Assembly (NCBI RefSeq): GCF_947495255.1
Contig: NZ_CANLYI010000006.1
Location: 124,001 to 188,000, forward strand
DNA length: 64,000 nt
Direction of reading: 5' to 3'
Source: an uncultured Winogradskyella sp.
GTDB lineage: Bacteria > Bacteroidota > Bacteroidia > Flavobacteriales > Flavobacteriaceae
The notes beneath the pieces are model-generated. The model did no database searches. It was given only the letters and a program-made list of their open reading frames with translations, and had not been told where the DNA came from. The position numbers were made by a program, and so were the translations under genes. Position 1 is the stretch's first letter. Each line of letters opens with the position of its first letter. Positions 9,828-17,622 of the stretch are shown piece after piece.

Positions 9828-10616
9828 TTAATCTTTCTTTTTAACTGTTTTAAAATTCAAAAATTCAACTAATAAAGAAAACGCTATTGCGAAGTATAAG
9901 TAGCCTTTTGGAATTGCACCAACGGATTTTCCAAATAATTCAGTGTGAGATAAATGTGCTGCTTCCGTGATTAGCATAAAACCAATTAAAATTAAGAAAG
10001 CAAGTCCTAAAATCTGAATACTAGGATGGTAGTCTATGAATTTTCGTATTGGATTTGCAAAACCTATCATTATACCAATAGAAATCATTACGGCAATAAT
10101 CATTAGTGCTAATGTGTAATTGTGATTTTCATGCAATCCATTAGTCATACCAACTGCAGTAAGAATAGAATCTATTGAAAATATAAAGTCTATTATTACA
10201 ATCTGAACAATGGCATTGCTAAGTGACTTTATTACTTTTGATTTTGCTTCATCTTCATCATGCGTTGGATCTTCTACTTTTTCTCTTATTTCAGTTGTGC
10301 TTTTATAGATTAAAAACAATCCGCCTACAAATAGAATTACAGCTTGCCAGCTAATCTTAATAGTTAGCCATGATGTTTCTATAGTGTAAAATGGTTCGCT
10401 AAGTCCTACTAAGAAAGATACGAAAAACAGCAAGATAATTCGCTGTACCATGGCTAATAAGAGCCCTATATTGGTCGCTTTACTTCGTTGTTCTTCTGGT
10501 AGTTTATTTGCTGCAATAGAAATAAAGACAATATTATCTATACCTAGAATTATTTCCAGGAAAGTTAGAGTTAATAATGCCATTATAGCATCTGAAGTAA
10601 ATAGAAAATCAAGCAT
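9828..10616 (-). CDS. TerC family integral membrane protein
   Basis: The 262-aa protein has about seven membrane helices and the TerC signature near the N-terminus: FLEIILGIDNIVFISI with acidic E and D inside the helix, mirrored by VQIVIIDFIFSIDSILTAVG in the second half. TerC proteins are linked to metal ion homeostasis, including Mn export and metalation of secreted proteins, and to tellurite resistance. The loop around residues 115-135 is acidic and charged. It sits 4 bases downstream of a lipoprotein gene on the same strand and probably shares its promoter (-7 box at 11022-11029). The exact metal cannot be read from the sequence. Confidence 0.9.
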   Translation of the reverse strand: MLDFLFTSDAIMALLTLTFLEIILGIDNIVFISIAANKLPEEQRSKATNIGLLLAMVQRIILLFFVSFLVGLSEPFYTIETSWLTIKISWQAVILFVGGLFLIYKSTTEIREKVEDPTHDEDEAKSKVIKSLSNAIVQIVIIDFIFSIDSILTAVGMTNGLHENHNYTLALMIIAVMISIGIMIGFANPIRKFIDYHPSIQILGLAFLILIGFMLITEAAHLSHTELFGKSVGAIPKGYLYFAIAFSLLVEFLNFKTVKKKD

Positions 10617-10620
10617 AATG

Positions 10621-11007
10621 TTAATCTATTTTTTTTGCAACACCGTGTTCTACATTTAAAGGTTTATTGGGTCTTTTTACCGCTAGTTTGTAATCAAAGG
10701 TGTATGAATTTGCTGTTGTGTTTAAGATTTTCATATGAATAGCGTCTTTTTCAGAATTACTAGTTGGGTGTAGCTTCTTGAGTATAAACTCACAATCATT
10801 TATCCAACGTATAGATGATGAATCAGCTTTGCCTTCGTGGTAATCGATATTAAAATCTTCTGTTCGTTTAAATTTTGTTGTTTGTTCAATACCATCTAAG
10901 GTATAAGTGAATTCAAATGTCCCAGTTTTAAAATCAGAACATTTCCGTTCAACAGAGTAGCAGCTTGTGAGTAGTATTAATATTAATAGGGTTGAAAACA
11001 CCTTCAT
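10621..11007 (-). CDS. Small conserved lipoprotein
   Basis: The 128-aa product begins with a lipoprotein signal peptide (MKVFSTLLILILLTSC) with the lipidated Cys at residue 16. The mature part reads as a compact beta-rich domain with KTGTFEFTYTLDGIEQTTKF and RWINDCEFILKKLHP. Related flavobacterial proteins are sometimes labelled DNA topoisomerase IV, as far as I recall; the name probably came from the nearby par genes and nothing here supports it. It precedes terC by 4 bases and likely forms an operon with it. The function is unknown. Confidence 0.8.
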   Translation of the reverse strand: MKVFSTLLILILLTSCYSVERKCSDFKTGTFEFTYTLDGIEQTTKFKRTEDFNIDYHEGKADSSSIRWINDCEFILKKLHPTSNSEKDAIHMKILNTTANSYTFDYKLAVKRPNKPLNVEHGVAKKID

Positions 11008-11021
11008 ATTTATTCTTTTTA

Positions 11022-11029
11022 CAAAGATA
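11022..11029 (-). promoter_or_regulatory. -7 promoter element of the lipoprotein-terC operon
   Basis: On the minus strand the sequence reads TATCTTTG, a full match to TAnnTTTG, 14 bases before the lipoprotein ATG. No clear -33 TTTG box is visible. Confidence 0.5.
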
Positions 11030-11048
11030 ATAAATAGCCCATTGAAAA

Positions 11049-11435
11049 TTATGGTTTGTAACTTTTAAAAGTGCCGTCTTTATAAAAGATAACGATTTTT
11101 TCAATTGCAGAATCCTTAGCTGAATCAGAATCTAAATTAGTAATTGGGAGGTTTGGTTTGGTTTCGGTTTCTTGGAGATTAGAATTTGGTGATGCTGAGA
11201 TTTTAGCATCATTAGGAAAATCACCTTTGCCATTTAATAACCAATATAATTCAACCTCAGGATAGGTGTGTAGCACCTTCATTACAAAGTCTAAGCTGGG
11301 TTTATTTCTACCTGATAAAATATGGGAAATACTAGAGCGTTGTACACCTATTTTTTCGGCAAAACTAGAAGCGCTTTCATTGTAAAAATCAATCACTTTT
11401 TGGAGTCGTTTTGTAAAATCAGTTGAGTTTATCAT
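11049..11435 (-). CDS. XRE family transcriptional regulator
   Basis: The 128-aa protein has an N-terminal helix-turn-helix of the Cro/cI type (residues about 8-65), with the recognition region FAEKIGVQRSSISHILSG and the trailing NKPSLDFVMKVL. A short polar linker (residues 75-105) and a tail IVIFYKDGTFKSYKP follow; no peptidase or ligand domain is present. It is divergent from the M14 peptidase gene across 303 bases that contain several TTGTAAA-type sites, including one immediately next to its own start and others near both -7 boxes. Autoregulation and control of the peptidase are therefore plausible but unproven. Confidence 0.85.
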   Translation of the reverse strand: MINSTDFTKRLQKVIDFYNESASSFAEKIGVQRSSISHILSGRNKPSLDFVMKVLHTYPEVELYWLLNGKGDFPNDAKISASPNSNLQETETKPNLPITNLDSDSAKDSAIEKIVIFYKDGTFKSYKP

Positions 11436-11484
11436 TGTAAACTTTAGAATTGTAAATTTATCTGCACAAATGTAAACAATTGTT
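11434..11484. promoter_or_regulatory. Candidate operator cluster at the XRE promoter
   Basis: Three related sites lie between the XRE start and its promoter: ATTGTAAA (11434-11441), AATTGTAAAT (11448-11457) and the palindrome AACAATTGTT (11475-11484), which abuts the -7 box. They share the core of the perfect palindrome at 11686-11699 on the other side of the intergenic region. Confidence 0.45.
11467..11474 (-). promoter_or_regulatory. -7 promoter element of the XRE regulator gene
   Basis: The minus strand reads TACATTTG, a full match to TAnnTTTG, 31 bases before the XRE ATG. Confidence 0.5.
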
Positions 11485-11685
11485 ATTTGAATAACGCTAA
11501 AATTCCTTTTTTAGTATATTTAAACTTAAATTCAATTATTGGTAAATGAGTTTAATTAACTGAAATAAAGTGTTTTAGTTCGTTTATTATATGTTGGTTG
11601 ATTTTTATTCAATTAACATTAAAGCTTTCAGTCAATACTTCTTGAGATTCGTTTAACATTGTAACAAATCGTATATTTTTTAATG

Positions 11686-11699
11686 TTTACAATTGTAAA
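11686..11699. promoter_or_regulatory. Perfect 14-bp palindrome, candidate operator of the M14 gene
   Basis: TTTACAATTGTAAA is perfectly palindromic and covers the expected -33 region of the M14 promoter, ending 12 bases before its -7 box. A weaker relative, ACATTGTAAC, lies at 11657-11666. A repressor bound here would block the promoter; the adjacent XRE protein is the obvious candidate. Confidence 0.5.
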
Positions 11700-11711
11700 T
11701 TTTCAAATGAT

Positions 11712-11719
11712 TACATTTG
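11712..11719 (+). promoter_or_regulatory. -7 promoter element of the M14 peptidase gene
   Basis: TACATTTG matches TAnnTTTG and lies 19 bases before the ATG. The TTG inside the palindrome at 11693-11695 may act as the -33 box, at 16-base spacing. Confidence 0.55.
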
Positions 11720-11738
11720 TATCCAATTAATTTGTGAT

Positions 11739-12884
11739 ATGAATTTAGAGCTTTTAAATAATACGTTTTCTTTGGTAAAAACTTTAGAATTAAGTGGTCG
11801 ATATATTACCAATTCTCATATCGAAAAATGCTTCGATAAATATTCAAAATATAGAATTTCTATACTTGGAGATTCAGTTGAAAAGCGACCTATTTATAGT
11901 TTCAAATTTGGTAATGGACCTATTAAAATTTTAATGTGGTCTCAGATGCATGGAAATGAATCAACATCAACCAAAGCTCTTTTTGATTGTTTTAATTTAT
12001 TTGAGTCAAAAGATATTCTTGTTAAATCAATTTTAGATTTTTCTACCATATTTGTAATTCCGATTTTGAATCCGGATGGTGCAGAAAAATATACTCGTAT
12101 TAATGCAAACCAGGTAGACCTTAATAGAGACGCCCAAGATTTGAGTCAGCCAGAAAGTAAAATATTGAGACAAGTCTATAATGATTTTAAACCAGATTAT
12201 TGTTTTAACCTTCATGGTCAACGTACTATATTTAGTGCAGGTGAAACAAATAGTATAGCAACACTTTCATTTTTATCACCAGCAGAAGATGAAGAGTGCT
12301 CTTTAACTGATAATAGAAAGGTAGCAATGACTATTATATCTGAAGTGAATGATATGCTACAAGATGAAATTCCGAATGCCGTAGGTCGCTATGATGATGG
12401 CTTTAATATTAATTGTGTAGGAGATACGTTTCAGAATTTTGGAGTTCCTACCTTATTATATGAAGCTGGTCATTTTAAAAACGACTATGAAAGAGAAACC
12501 GTAAGACGTTTAATGTTTATTGCTATGTTAAAAGGTCTCGATGTTATTACAAATGGTATTAAAGAAGATAAACATCTTGATTATTTAGCAATTCCTGAAA
12601 ATGCAAAGGGTTTTTACGATGTAATCATTAGAAATGCTAAATGTAAACCATCAGATAATGAACTTACAGATATAGCTATTCAATTTAAGGAGGTATTAAT
12701 AGATGGTATTGTAAAATTTATTCCAAAAATTGAAGCTATTTCAAAAATGACATTAAAATTCGGCCATAAAGAGATTGAAGCTAAAGGTGGCATTGTAACA
12801 ACTTTAAAAAATTCTGAGTTAAAAGTAGGTTACGAAATCGATTTCGTATTGTTAAATAATGAAAGAATCTCATTATATTCTTAA
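11739..12884 (+). CDS. M14 family zinc carboxypeptidase
   Basis: The 381-aa protein has the zinc site of M14 peptidases: H71-x-x-E74 in QMHGNES, H159 in NLHGQRT as the third ligand, and the catalytic E242 in LLYEAGHF. The substrate-binding NRD of DLNRDAQ follows ILNPDGAEKYTR. There is no signal peptide, so it should act in the cytoplasm on peptides or amino acid conjugates rather than on secreted proteins. A C-terminal beta-rich extension of about 90 residues follows the catalytic domain. It is divergent from an XRE gene and is followed by an Lrp/AsnC gene with its own promoter, which may hint at a role in amino acid or peptide use. Confidence 0.88.
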   Translation: MNLELLNNTFSLVKTLELSGRYITNSHIEKCFDKYSKYRISILGDSVEKRPIYSFKFGNGPIKILMWSQMHGNESTSTKALFDCFNLFESKDILVKSILDFSTIFVIPILNPDGAEKYTRINANQVDLNRDAQDLSQPESKILRQVYNDFKPDYCFNLHGQRTIFSAGETNSIATLSFLSPAEDEECSLTDNRKVAMTIISEVNDMLQDEIPNAVGRYDDGFNINCVGDTFQNFGVPTLLYEAGHFKNDYERETVRRLMFIAMLKGLDVITNGIKEDKHLDYLAIPENAKGFYDVIIRNAKCKPSDNELTDIAIQFKEVLIDGIVKFIPKIEAISKMTLKFGHKEIEAKGGIVTTLKNSELKVGYEIDFVLLNNERISLYS

Positions 12885-12925
12885 AATAATTCAATTTTAA
12901 TGAGTAATCGTTAGGATAAATGTCT

Positions 12926-12933
12926 TATTTTTG
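12926..12933 (+). promoter_or_regulatory. -7 promoter element of the Lrp/AsnC gene
   Basis: TATTTTTG matches TAnnTTTG and lies 25 bases before the ATG at 12959. The -33 region is not convincing. Confidence 0.45.
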
Positions 12934-12958
12934 CGTTTAATCTAAAGATTATTAAATA

Positions 12959-13438
12959 ATGGCAAAGTTTAAATTAGATGAAGTTGATCATCAAATTCTC
13001 GATATGCTTATCGATAATACACGTATTCCTTTTACAGATATCGCAAAGAAATTATTGATTTCTGCTGGTACTGTGCATGTGCGTGTTAAAAAAATGGAGG
13101 AAGCAGGTATTATTAAAGGTTCATCTTTAACATTAGATTATCATAAGCTTGATTATTCATTTATTGCTTATGTTGGTGTTTTTCTTCAGAATACATCACA
13201 AACCAAGTTTGTGTTAGAGCGTATTAATGAAATCCCTTATGTAACTGTAGCACATATCACTACCGGAAAATTTAATATTTTCTGTAAGATTAGAGCTAAA
13301 GATACTATGCATGCTAAAGAAATTATCTTTATGTTAGATGATATTGATGGTGTATATAGAACAGAAACTATGATTTCATTAGAAGAAAGTCTTAATGATA
13401 AAAAACGTTTAATGCATACTATTTTTAATGAGTTGTAA
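12959..13438 (+). CDS. Lrp/AsnC family transcriptional regulator
   Basis: The 159-aa protein has the standard layout: an N-terminal winged helix-turn-helix (LDEVDHQILDMLIDNTRIPF, then AKKLLISAGTVHVRVKKMEE) and a C-terminal RAM/ligand-binding domain (FIAYVGVFL, YVTVAHITTGKFNIFCKIRA). Family members form octamers, bind amino acids and regulate amino acid metabolism. It has its own promoter and is followed by a strong hairpin terminator, so it is a single-gene unit. The effector cannot be read from the sequence. Confidence 0.93.
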   Translation: MAKFKLDEVDHQILDMLIDNTRIPFTDIAKKLLISAGTVHVRVKKMEEAGIIKGSSLTLDYHKLDYSFIAYVGVFLQNTSQTKFVLERINEIPYVTVAHITTGKFNIFCKIRAKDTMHAKEIIFMLDDIDGVYRTETMISLEESLNDKKRLMHTIFNEL

Positions 13439-13457
13439 TTAAACTAATTTATATAAT

Positions 13458-13491
13458 AAAGGCCCTATGTTTAATTACTTAGGGCTTTTTT
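13458..13491 (+). terminator. Rho-independent terminator after the Lrp/AsnC gene
   Basis: GCCCTA (from 13462) pairs with TAGGGC (to 13485), and flanking A and T runs extend the stem past one bulged G. A run of six T follows. Confidence 0.8.
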
Positions 13492-13516
13492 GTTAAACTA
13501 ATATTACATATGTATT

Positions 13517-14023
13517 ATGGAAGTTAAACCTAACGAGTATAATGCTTATTATAAATCTTATATTGAGAAATCTTCTGGAAACTCTATTATAGAAGGATTA
13601 AAAAATAACTTAAAAAAAGTAGTTGATTTTTTTAAGGCAATACCTTCCGAAAAGCATGATTATTCTTATGTTAGTGGCAAGTGGACCATAAAAGATGTAC
13701 TTCTTCATCTTATTGATACAGAACGTGTTTTTGCTTATCGGGCATTGCGTATATCTAGAAATGATAAAACTTCATTGTCTGGTTTTGAACAAGATGATTA
13801 TGTATTAAATGGATTTGCGAATAATCGCTCACTAGAAAGTCTTTTAGATGAGTATATAGCTGTTAGAAAATCTACAATAGCATTATATAGTAGTTTTAAT
13901 GCAGGTGCATTATTGCAGCTAGGAGAGGCTAGTGGCTATCCTATATCAGTGAGAGCTCTGGGCTACATTATTATAGGTCATGAGAATCATCACTGTGAAA
14001 TAATTAAGGAACGCTATCTTTAA
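13517..14023 (+). CDS. DinB-like metal-binding four-helix protein
   Basis: The 168-aa all-helical protein matches the DinB_2 pattern. A first His lies in DVLLHLIDTERVFAYRAL and the C-terminal pair in GHENHHCEIIKERYL, which together would form the metal site. Such proteins share the fold of thiol-dependent transferases (bacillithiol or mycothiol S-transferases), but the thiol used in this lineage is not shown by the sequence. The gene stands alone between a terminator and a convergent aroB, whose stop codon overlaps its own inside a small hairpin. Cytoplasmic, with no signal peptide. Confidence 0.85.
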   Translation: MEVKPNEYNAYYKSYIEKSSGNSIIEGLKNNLKKVVDFFKAIPSEKHDYSYVSGKWTIKDVLLHLIDTERVFAYRALRISRNDKTSLSGFEQDDYVLNGFANNRSLESLLDEYIAVRKSTIALYSSFNAGALLQLGEASGYPISVRALGYIIIGHENHHCEIIKERYL

Positions 14024-14030
14024 ATAGCGT
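14011..14030. terminator. Hairpin at the overlapping ends of the DinB-like gene and aroB
   Basis: ACGCTAT (14011-14017) and ATAGCGT (14024-14030) form a 7-bp stem around a 6-base loop that holds the two convergent stop codons. It may stop both transcripts, although no long T run follows on either strand. Confidence 0.4.
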
Positions 14031-15090
14031 AATAATCGAAAGCTTCAGTGATAAGTTCATTGCTTACAACACAATCTATCTTAGGTTGCCCAATAGCTTC
14101 TAGTAGAACAAATTTAACTACACCATGACTATTCTTTTTATCGTACTGTAGAAGGTCTATTATAACTTTTTGGTCATTTTTAGTGATTTCTACTTTGGAA
14201 AAAGTTTTTAAGATGCCATCAGTAATAACTTTTAAGTTCTCATTGGTTAAACCACATATTTTTGTTGATAAATAAGCTTCTAAAAGCATACCAATTGCAA
14301 TAGCTTCACCATGTAATAAAGGTGTTTTGTCTGCATTTTCTAGAAAATAGCTTTCTATAGCATGACCTAATGTATGTCCGAAATTCAGTATTTTCCTTAA
14401 ACCTTGTTCTGTTGGGTCTGAAGTGACCACTTTGTTTTTTATTACCACAGAATCGTAGATTAATTGATCTAAGTCTGAAATATCTAAAGCTTCAAGATTT
14501 GTTAAGGTATTCCAATAATTTTTATCAAAGATTAAACCGTGTTTTAGCATTTCGGCAAAACCAGAGACCATTTCTTTAGGCGGAAGTGTGTCTAAAAAAG
14601 ATGTGTCTACTGCAACCATTTCACCTTCATTGATAACACCAACCTGATTTTTTAATGCACCTAAATCAACACCAGTTTTTCCTCCAACGGAAGCATCAAC
14701 CATTGCTAATAGCGATGTTGGGACATTTATATAAGAAATTCCACGCATGTAGGTACTAGCTACAAAACCACCTAAATCTGTAACAACGCCTCCTCCTAAA
14801 TTTATTAACAAGCTTTTTCTGTCTGCATTATATTCTGATAGGGCTTCCCAAACACCTGAGCATATATCAATAGTTTTATGTTCTTCGCCATTTGGCATTT
14901 CCATAACTTCAATTTCAATATCGCCTGATTCTATCTGTTCTAAGAATTTAGGTAAGCAATAATCATGCGTATTCGTATCTACTAGTATGAAAATTTTAGA
15001 TGGTTGAGTCGTTTTAATATAATTATTTAATTCAGAGTAAACTTCAGAATTAAAATAAACGATTGCATTTTTAGTTGAAATAGAATTCAT
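14020..15090 (-). CDS. aroB: 3-dehydroquinate synthase
   Basis: This 356-aa enzyme converts DAHP to 3-dehydroquinate, the second step of the shikimate pathway, using NAD and a divalent metal. The NAD-binding and active-site region is GGGVVTDLGGFVASTYMRGI, followed by PTSLLAMVDASVGGKTGVD. Metal ligands are expected in SGFAEMLKHG and in the His blocks LNFGHTLGHAIE and LLHGEAIAIGM. It is convergent with the DinB-like gene, with a 4-base overlap, and divergent from proline dehydrogenase. Length and motifs are complete. Confidence 0.96.
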   Translation of the reverse strand: MNSISTKNAIVYFNSEVYSELNNYIKTTQPSKIFILVDTNTHDYCLPKFLEQIESGDIEIEVMEMPNGEEHKTIDICSGVWEALSEYNADRKSLLINLGGGVVTDLGGFVASTYMRGISYINVPTSLLAMVDASVGGKTGVDLGALKNQVGVINEGEMVAVDTSFLDTLPPKEMVSGFAEMLKHGLIFDKNYWNTLTNLEALDISDLDQLIYDSVVIKNKVVTSDPTEQGLRKILNFGHTLGHAIESYFLENADKTPLLHGEAIAIGMLLEAYLSTKICGLTNENLKVITDGILKTFSKVEITKNDQKVIIDLLQYDKKNSHGVVKFVLLEAIGQPKIDCVVSNELITEAFDYYAI

Positions 15091-15157
15091 TATATATTAT
15101 CTAAATTGATACCGTGAAAATACTTCCTTTTTCAGAAAAAATAAACCTAATAATAAA

Positions 15158-15165
15158 TATATTTG
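15158..15165 (+). promoter_or_regulatory. -7 promoter element of the proline dehydrogenase gene
   Basis: TATATTTG matches TAnnTTTG and lies 19 bases before the ATG at 15185. Confidence 0.5.
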
Positions 15166-15184
15166 TAGATATAACTTATTTATA

Positions 15185-16357
15185 ATGATAAATCGTTCAC
15201 TTTTTGAAAACACGAAGACTGCTTTTATATTAAAGTCAGATTCAGCTTTAGAGCGCGCCTATTTTTTGTTTAAAATGATTTCTTCTGAGCCTTTAGTGCG
15301 CATAGGAACTGCGGCGACAAATTTTGCATTAAAAGCACATTTACCAGTTGAAGGTCTGATAAGATCAACAGTGTTTGACCATTTTTGTGGTGGTGTAAAT
15401 GAAGATGATTGTCTTTCTGTTATCGATAACTTATATACTGAAGGCGTAAGTTCTGTGCTAGATTATTCGGTAGAAGGGAAGGCAGAAGAAGCACAATTTG
15501 ATAATGCCTTGGAGAAAATATTAAAGATTATTAATTTTTGCGACGAGAAAGAAGCTATGCCAATTGTTGTGTTTAAACCAACCGGATTTGGGCGTTTCTA
15601 TTTATATCAAAAGAAATCTGAAGGTATTGATTTTAATGAGACAGAACGGGCTGAATGGAATAGGATAGTAGAGCGTTTTGATGCAGTTTGTAAACTAGCT
15701 AAGGCAAAGGATGTTGAAGTCTTAATCGATGGAGAAGAAAGTTGGATGCAAGATGCCGCAGATGATTTGGTAGAAGAGATGATGAGACGTTACAATAAAG
15801 ATGTGCCTATTGTTTATAATACATTACAATTATATCGTTGGGACCGTTTTGATTATTTGAAAAGTTTACATCAACGTGCTAAAGAGCATGGTTTCAAAAT
15901 CGGAATGAAGATTGTAAGAGGAGCTTACATGGAAAAAGAGCGTGAAAGAGCGTCTACTAAAGGATATGAATCTCCAATATGTGAAAATAAAAAAGCAACA
16001 GACGATAATTTTGATAAGACTTTAGAATATATTATTAATAATTTAAAAGACATATCCGTTTTTATAGGTACGCATAATGAATTGAGTTGTTATTTAGCAA
16101 TGGAACTTATGGAAACTTATAACATTTCTAAACAAGATAATAATGTTTGGTTTGGTCAATTATATGGGATGAGTGATCATATAAGTTTTAATTTGGCAGC
16201 AGAAGGTTACAATGTAGCTAAATATATACCTTTTGGACCTGTAAAAGATGTTATGCCTTATTTAATAAGAAGGGCGGAAGAAAATACTTCAGTCGCAGGA
16301 CAAACTAGCAGAGAGTTAACTTTAATAAAATCTGAGAAGAAGAGACGCAAGTTGTAA
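15185..16357 (+). CDS. Proline dehydrogenase (monofunctional)
   Basis: The 390-aa protein is a stand-alone proline dehydrogenase that oxidises proline to pyrroline-5-carboxylate with FAD, passing electrons to the respiratory chain. FAD-barrel motifs include MPIVVFKPTGFGRF, YNTLQLYRWDRFDYL, MKIVRGAYMEKERER and FIGTHNE; the C-terminus has PFGPVKDVMPYLIRRAEENT, with the RR pair expected to bind the proline carboxylate. There is no fused P5C dehydrogenase, unlike PutA of proteobacteria. It has its own promoter and lies divergent from aroB. Confidence 0.93.
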   Translation: MINRSLFENTKTAFILKSDSALERAYFLFKMISSEPLVRIGTAATNFALKAHLPVEGLIRSTVFDHFCGGVNEDDCLSVIDNLYTEGVSSVLDYSVEGKAEEAQFDNALEKILKIINFCDEKEAMPIVVFKPTGFGRFYLYQKKSEGIDFNETERAEWNRIVERFDAVCKLAKAKDVEVLIDGEESWMQDAADDLVEEMMRRYNKDVPIVYNTLQLYRWDRFDYLKSLHQRAKEHGFKIGMKIVRGAYMEKERERASTKGYESPICENKKATDDNFDKTLEYIINNLKDISVFIGTHNELSCYLAMELMETYNISKQDNNVWFGQLYGMSDHISFNLAAEGYNVAKYIPFGPVKDVMPYLIRRAEENTSVAGQTSRELTLIKSEKKRRKL

Positions 16358-16496
16358 GCCTATAATAAGAAAATAAATTAGTGAATAAAAATCCGTTATA
16401 AAGGTATTGTGATACCCATATTTACTCTATTAAGTGTATTAATTTAGGGATGTAATTTATAAAATAAATTGTAATTTTCGATCAAATTAAAAACAC

Positions 16497-17498
16497 ATGA
16501 AATCGAATCCGTTTTCTTCTTCGACCTACGAAAAAATATGGTTAAACCATTATGGTAGTGACCAAAAAGCTCAAAAATTTGAGTTTATTAATGGAGTAAA
16601 ATTTATTAAAGGAAATAAACCTTCTCTGTTTACTAATATTGGAAAAAATTTTACAAATGGGATGTTTTATCAAATTAACGATAAAGCAACTGATTACAAA
16701 GGCAAATCCTTTGTAATATATGATGTGCCAAAGTATTTAGATTCTGATACTCCAAATGATTCTTCAAATCTTAAAATTCTTAAACTAAAACAATATAAAG
16801 GTTTATTTGTTGATATTACTCAATATGAATCTATTGATGATGTTGTTTTGAAATGTTATAGTTCAAGTAAGAGTAGATATAACTTTAGAAGATCAGTGAA
16901 GCAGCTAAATCAGAAACATGAGATAACTAAAAAAATGTTTTTTGGTGATATTGAAAAAGAAGAGTATTATAATCTTATAAATAACTTTGAAAGAATACTT
17001 GAAACAAGGTTTGATGCTATTAATACGCATAACACTGTTTTGCCAATGTGGGATTTTTATAAAGAAGTTCTTTTTCCTATGATTTTAGAAAAGAAAGTAG
17101 CTTTATTTGTAATATATGATTCTGGTAATCCAATTGCGATGTCATTCAATTTTGTATATGACGAAAATCTAGTTGTTGCGCTTAGAACTTTCGATATTAA
17201 TTATTCTAGAATGGGACTTGGAAATATTGAAATTTATTATTTAATAGAGTGGTGTATTGAAAACAAAATAAAGATATTAGATTTTTCTAAGGGAGAAAGC
17301 GATTACAAGGAAAGATGGTGCGATGAAGAGTATTTTTATGAACATCATATTATATATGATAATAAATCTTTAATAGCAAAAACCACGGCCAAAACTATTG
17401 CTAGTGTTTATTCTTTTAAGCAATACTTACGAGACAAAAATATTAATACTATGGTGACAAAATGGAAATATAAATTAAAGCAATTAAAAAAAAAATAA
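16497..17498 (+). CDS. GNAT/FemAB-like acyltransferase (CelD/BioF2-like)
   Basis: The 333-aa protein shows the C-terminal acetyltransferase core of the CelD/BioF2-like group. VALFVIYDSGNPIAMSFNFV forms the central strands and ILDFSKGESDYKERWC is the family signature near residue 265. The N-terminal 150 residues are poorly conserved but end in a basic patch SKSRYNFRRSVKQL. Relatives are often found near polysaccharide loci and may acylate or aminoacylate envelope sugars. It lies at the edge of the exopolysaccharide cluster, convergent with wzc and separated from it by a strong hairpin. The substrate is unknown. Confidence 0.75.
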   Translation: MKSNPFSSSTYEKIWLNHYGSDQKAQKFEFINGVKFIKGNKPSLFTNIGKNFTNGMFYQINDKATDYKGKSFVIYDVPKYLDSDTPNDSSNLKILKLKQYKGLFVDITQYESIDDVVLKCYSSSKSRYNFRRSVKQLNQKHEITKKMFFGDIEKEEYYNLINNFERILETRFDAINTHNTVLPMWDFYKEVLFPMILEKKVALFVIYDSGNPIAMSFNFVYDENLVVALRTFDINYSRMGLGNIEIYYLIEWCIENKIKILDFSKGESDYKERWCDEEYFYEHHIIYDNKSLIAKTTAKTIASVYSFKQYLRDKNINTMVTKWKYKLKQLKKK

Positions 17499-17558
17499 CG
17501 TTTCCTATTTAATTATGACAGATTGATGTTGTAAAAATTAATTGTCGTTTTTTGTAAA

Positions 17559-17605
17559 AAAAAGGAAAATCTCAAATTATTAAATAATTTGAGATTTTCC
17601 TTTTT
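17559..17605. terminator. Long bidirectional terminator between the GNAT gene and wzc
   Basis: Two 23-base arms (17559-17581 and 17583-17605) are perfectly complementary around a single base, and A and T runs at the ends give a T tail on both strands. The innermost pairs must open to form a loop. It ends both the rightward GNAT gene and the leftward polysaccharide operon. Confidence 0.9.
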
Positions 17606-17622
17606 ATAATCTTTATTATTGA

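Noticed and set aside
10621..11007. Naming the small lipoprotein a DNA topoisomerase IV protein
   Set aside because: The sequence is a 128-aa lipoprotein with no topoisomerase motif; the name would come only from nearby parC and parE.
16403..16416. GGTAT/ATACC inverted repeat after proline dehydrogenase as a terminator
   Set aside because: The stem is only 5 bp and no T run follows.
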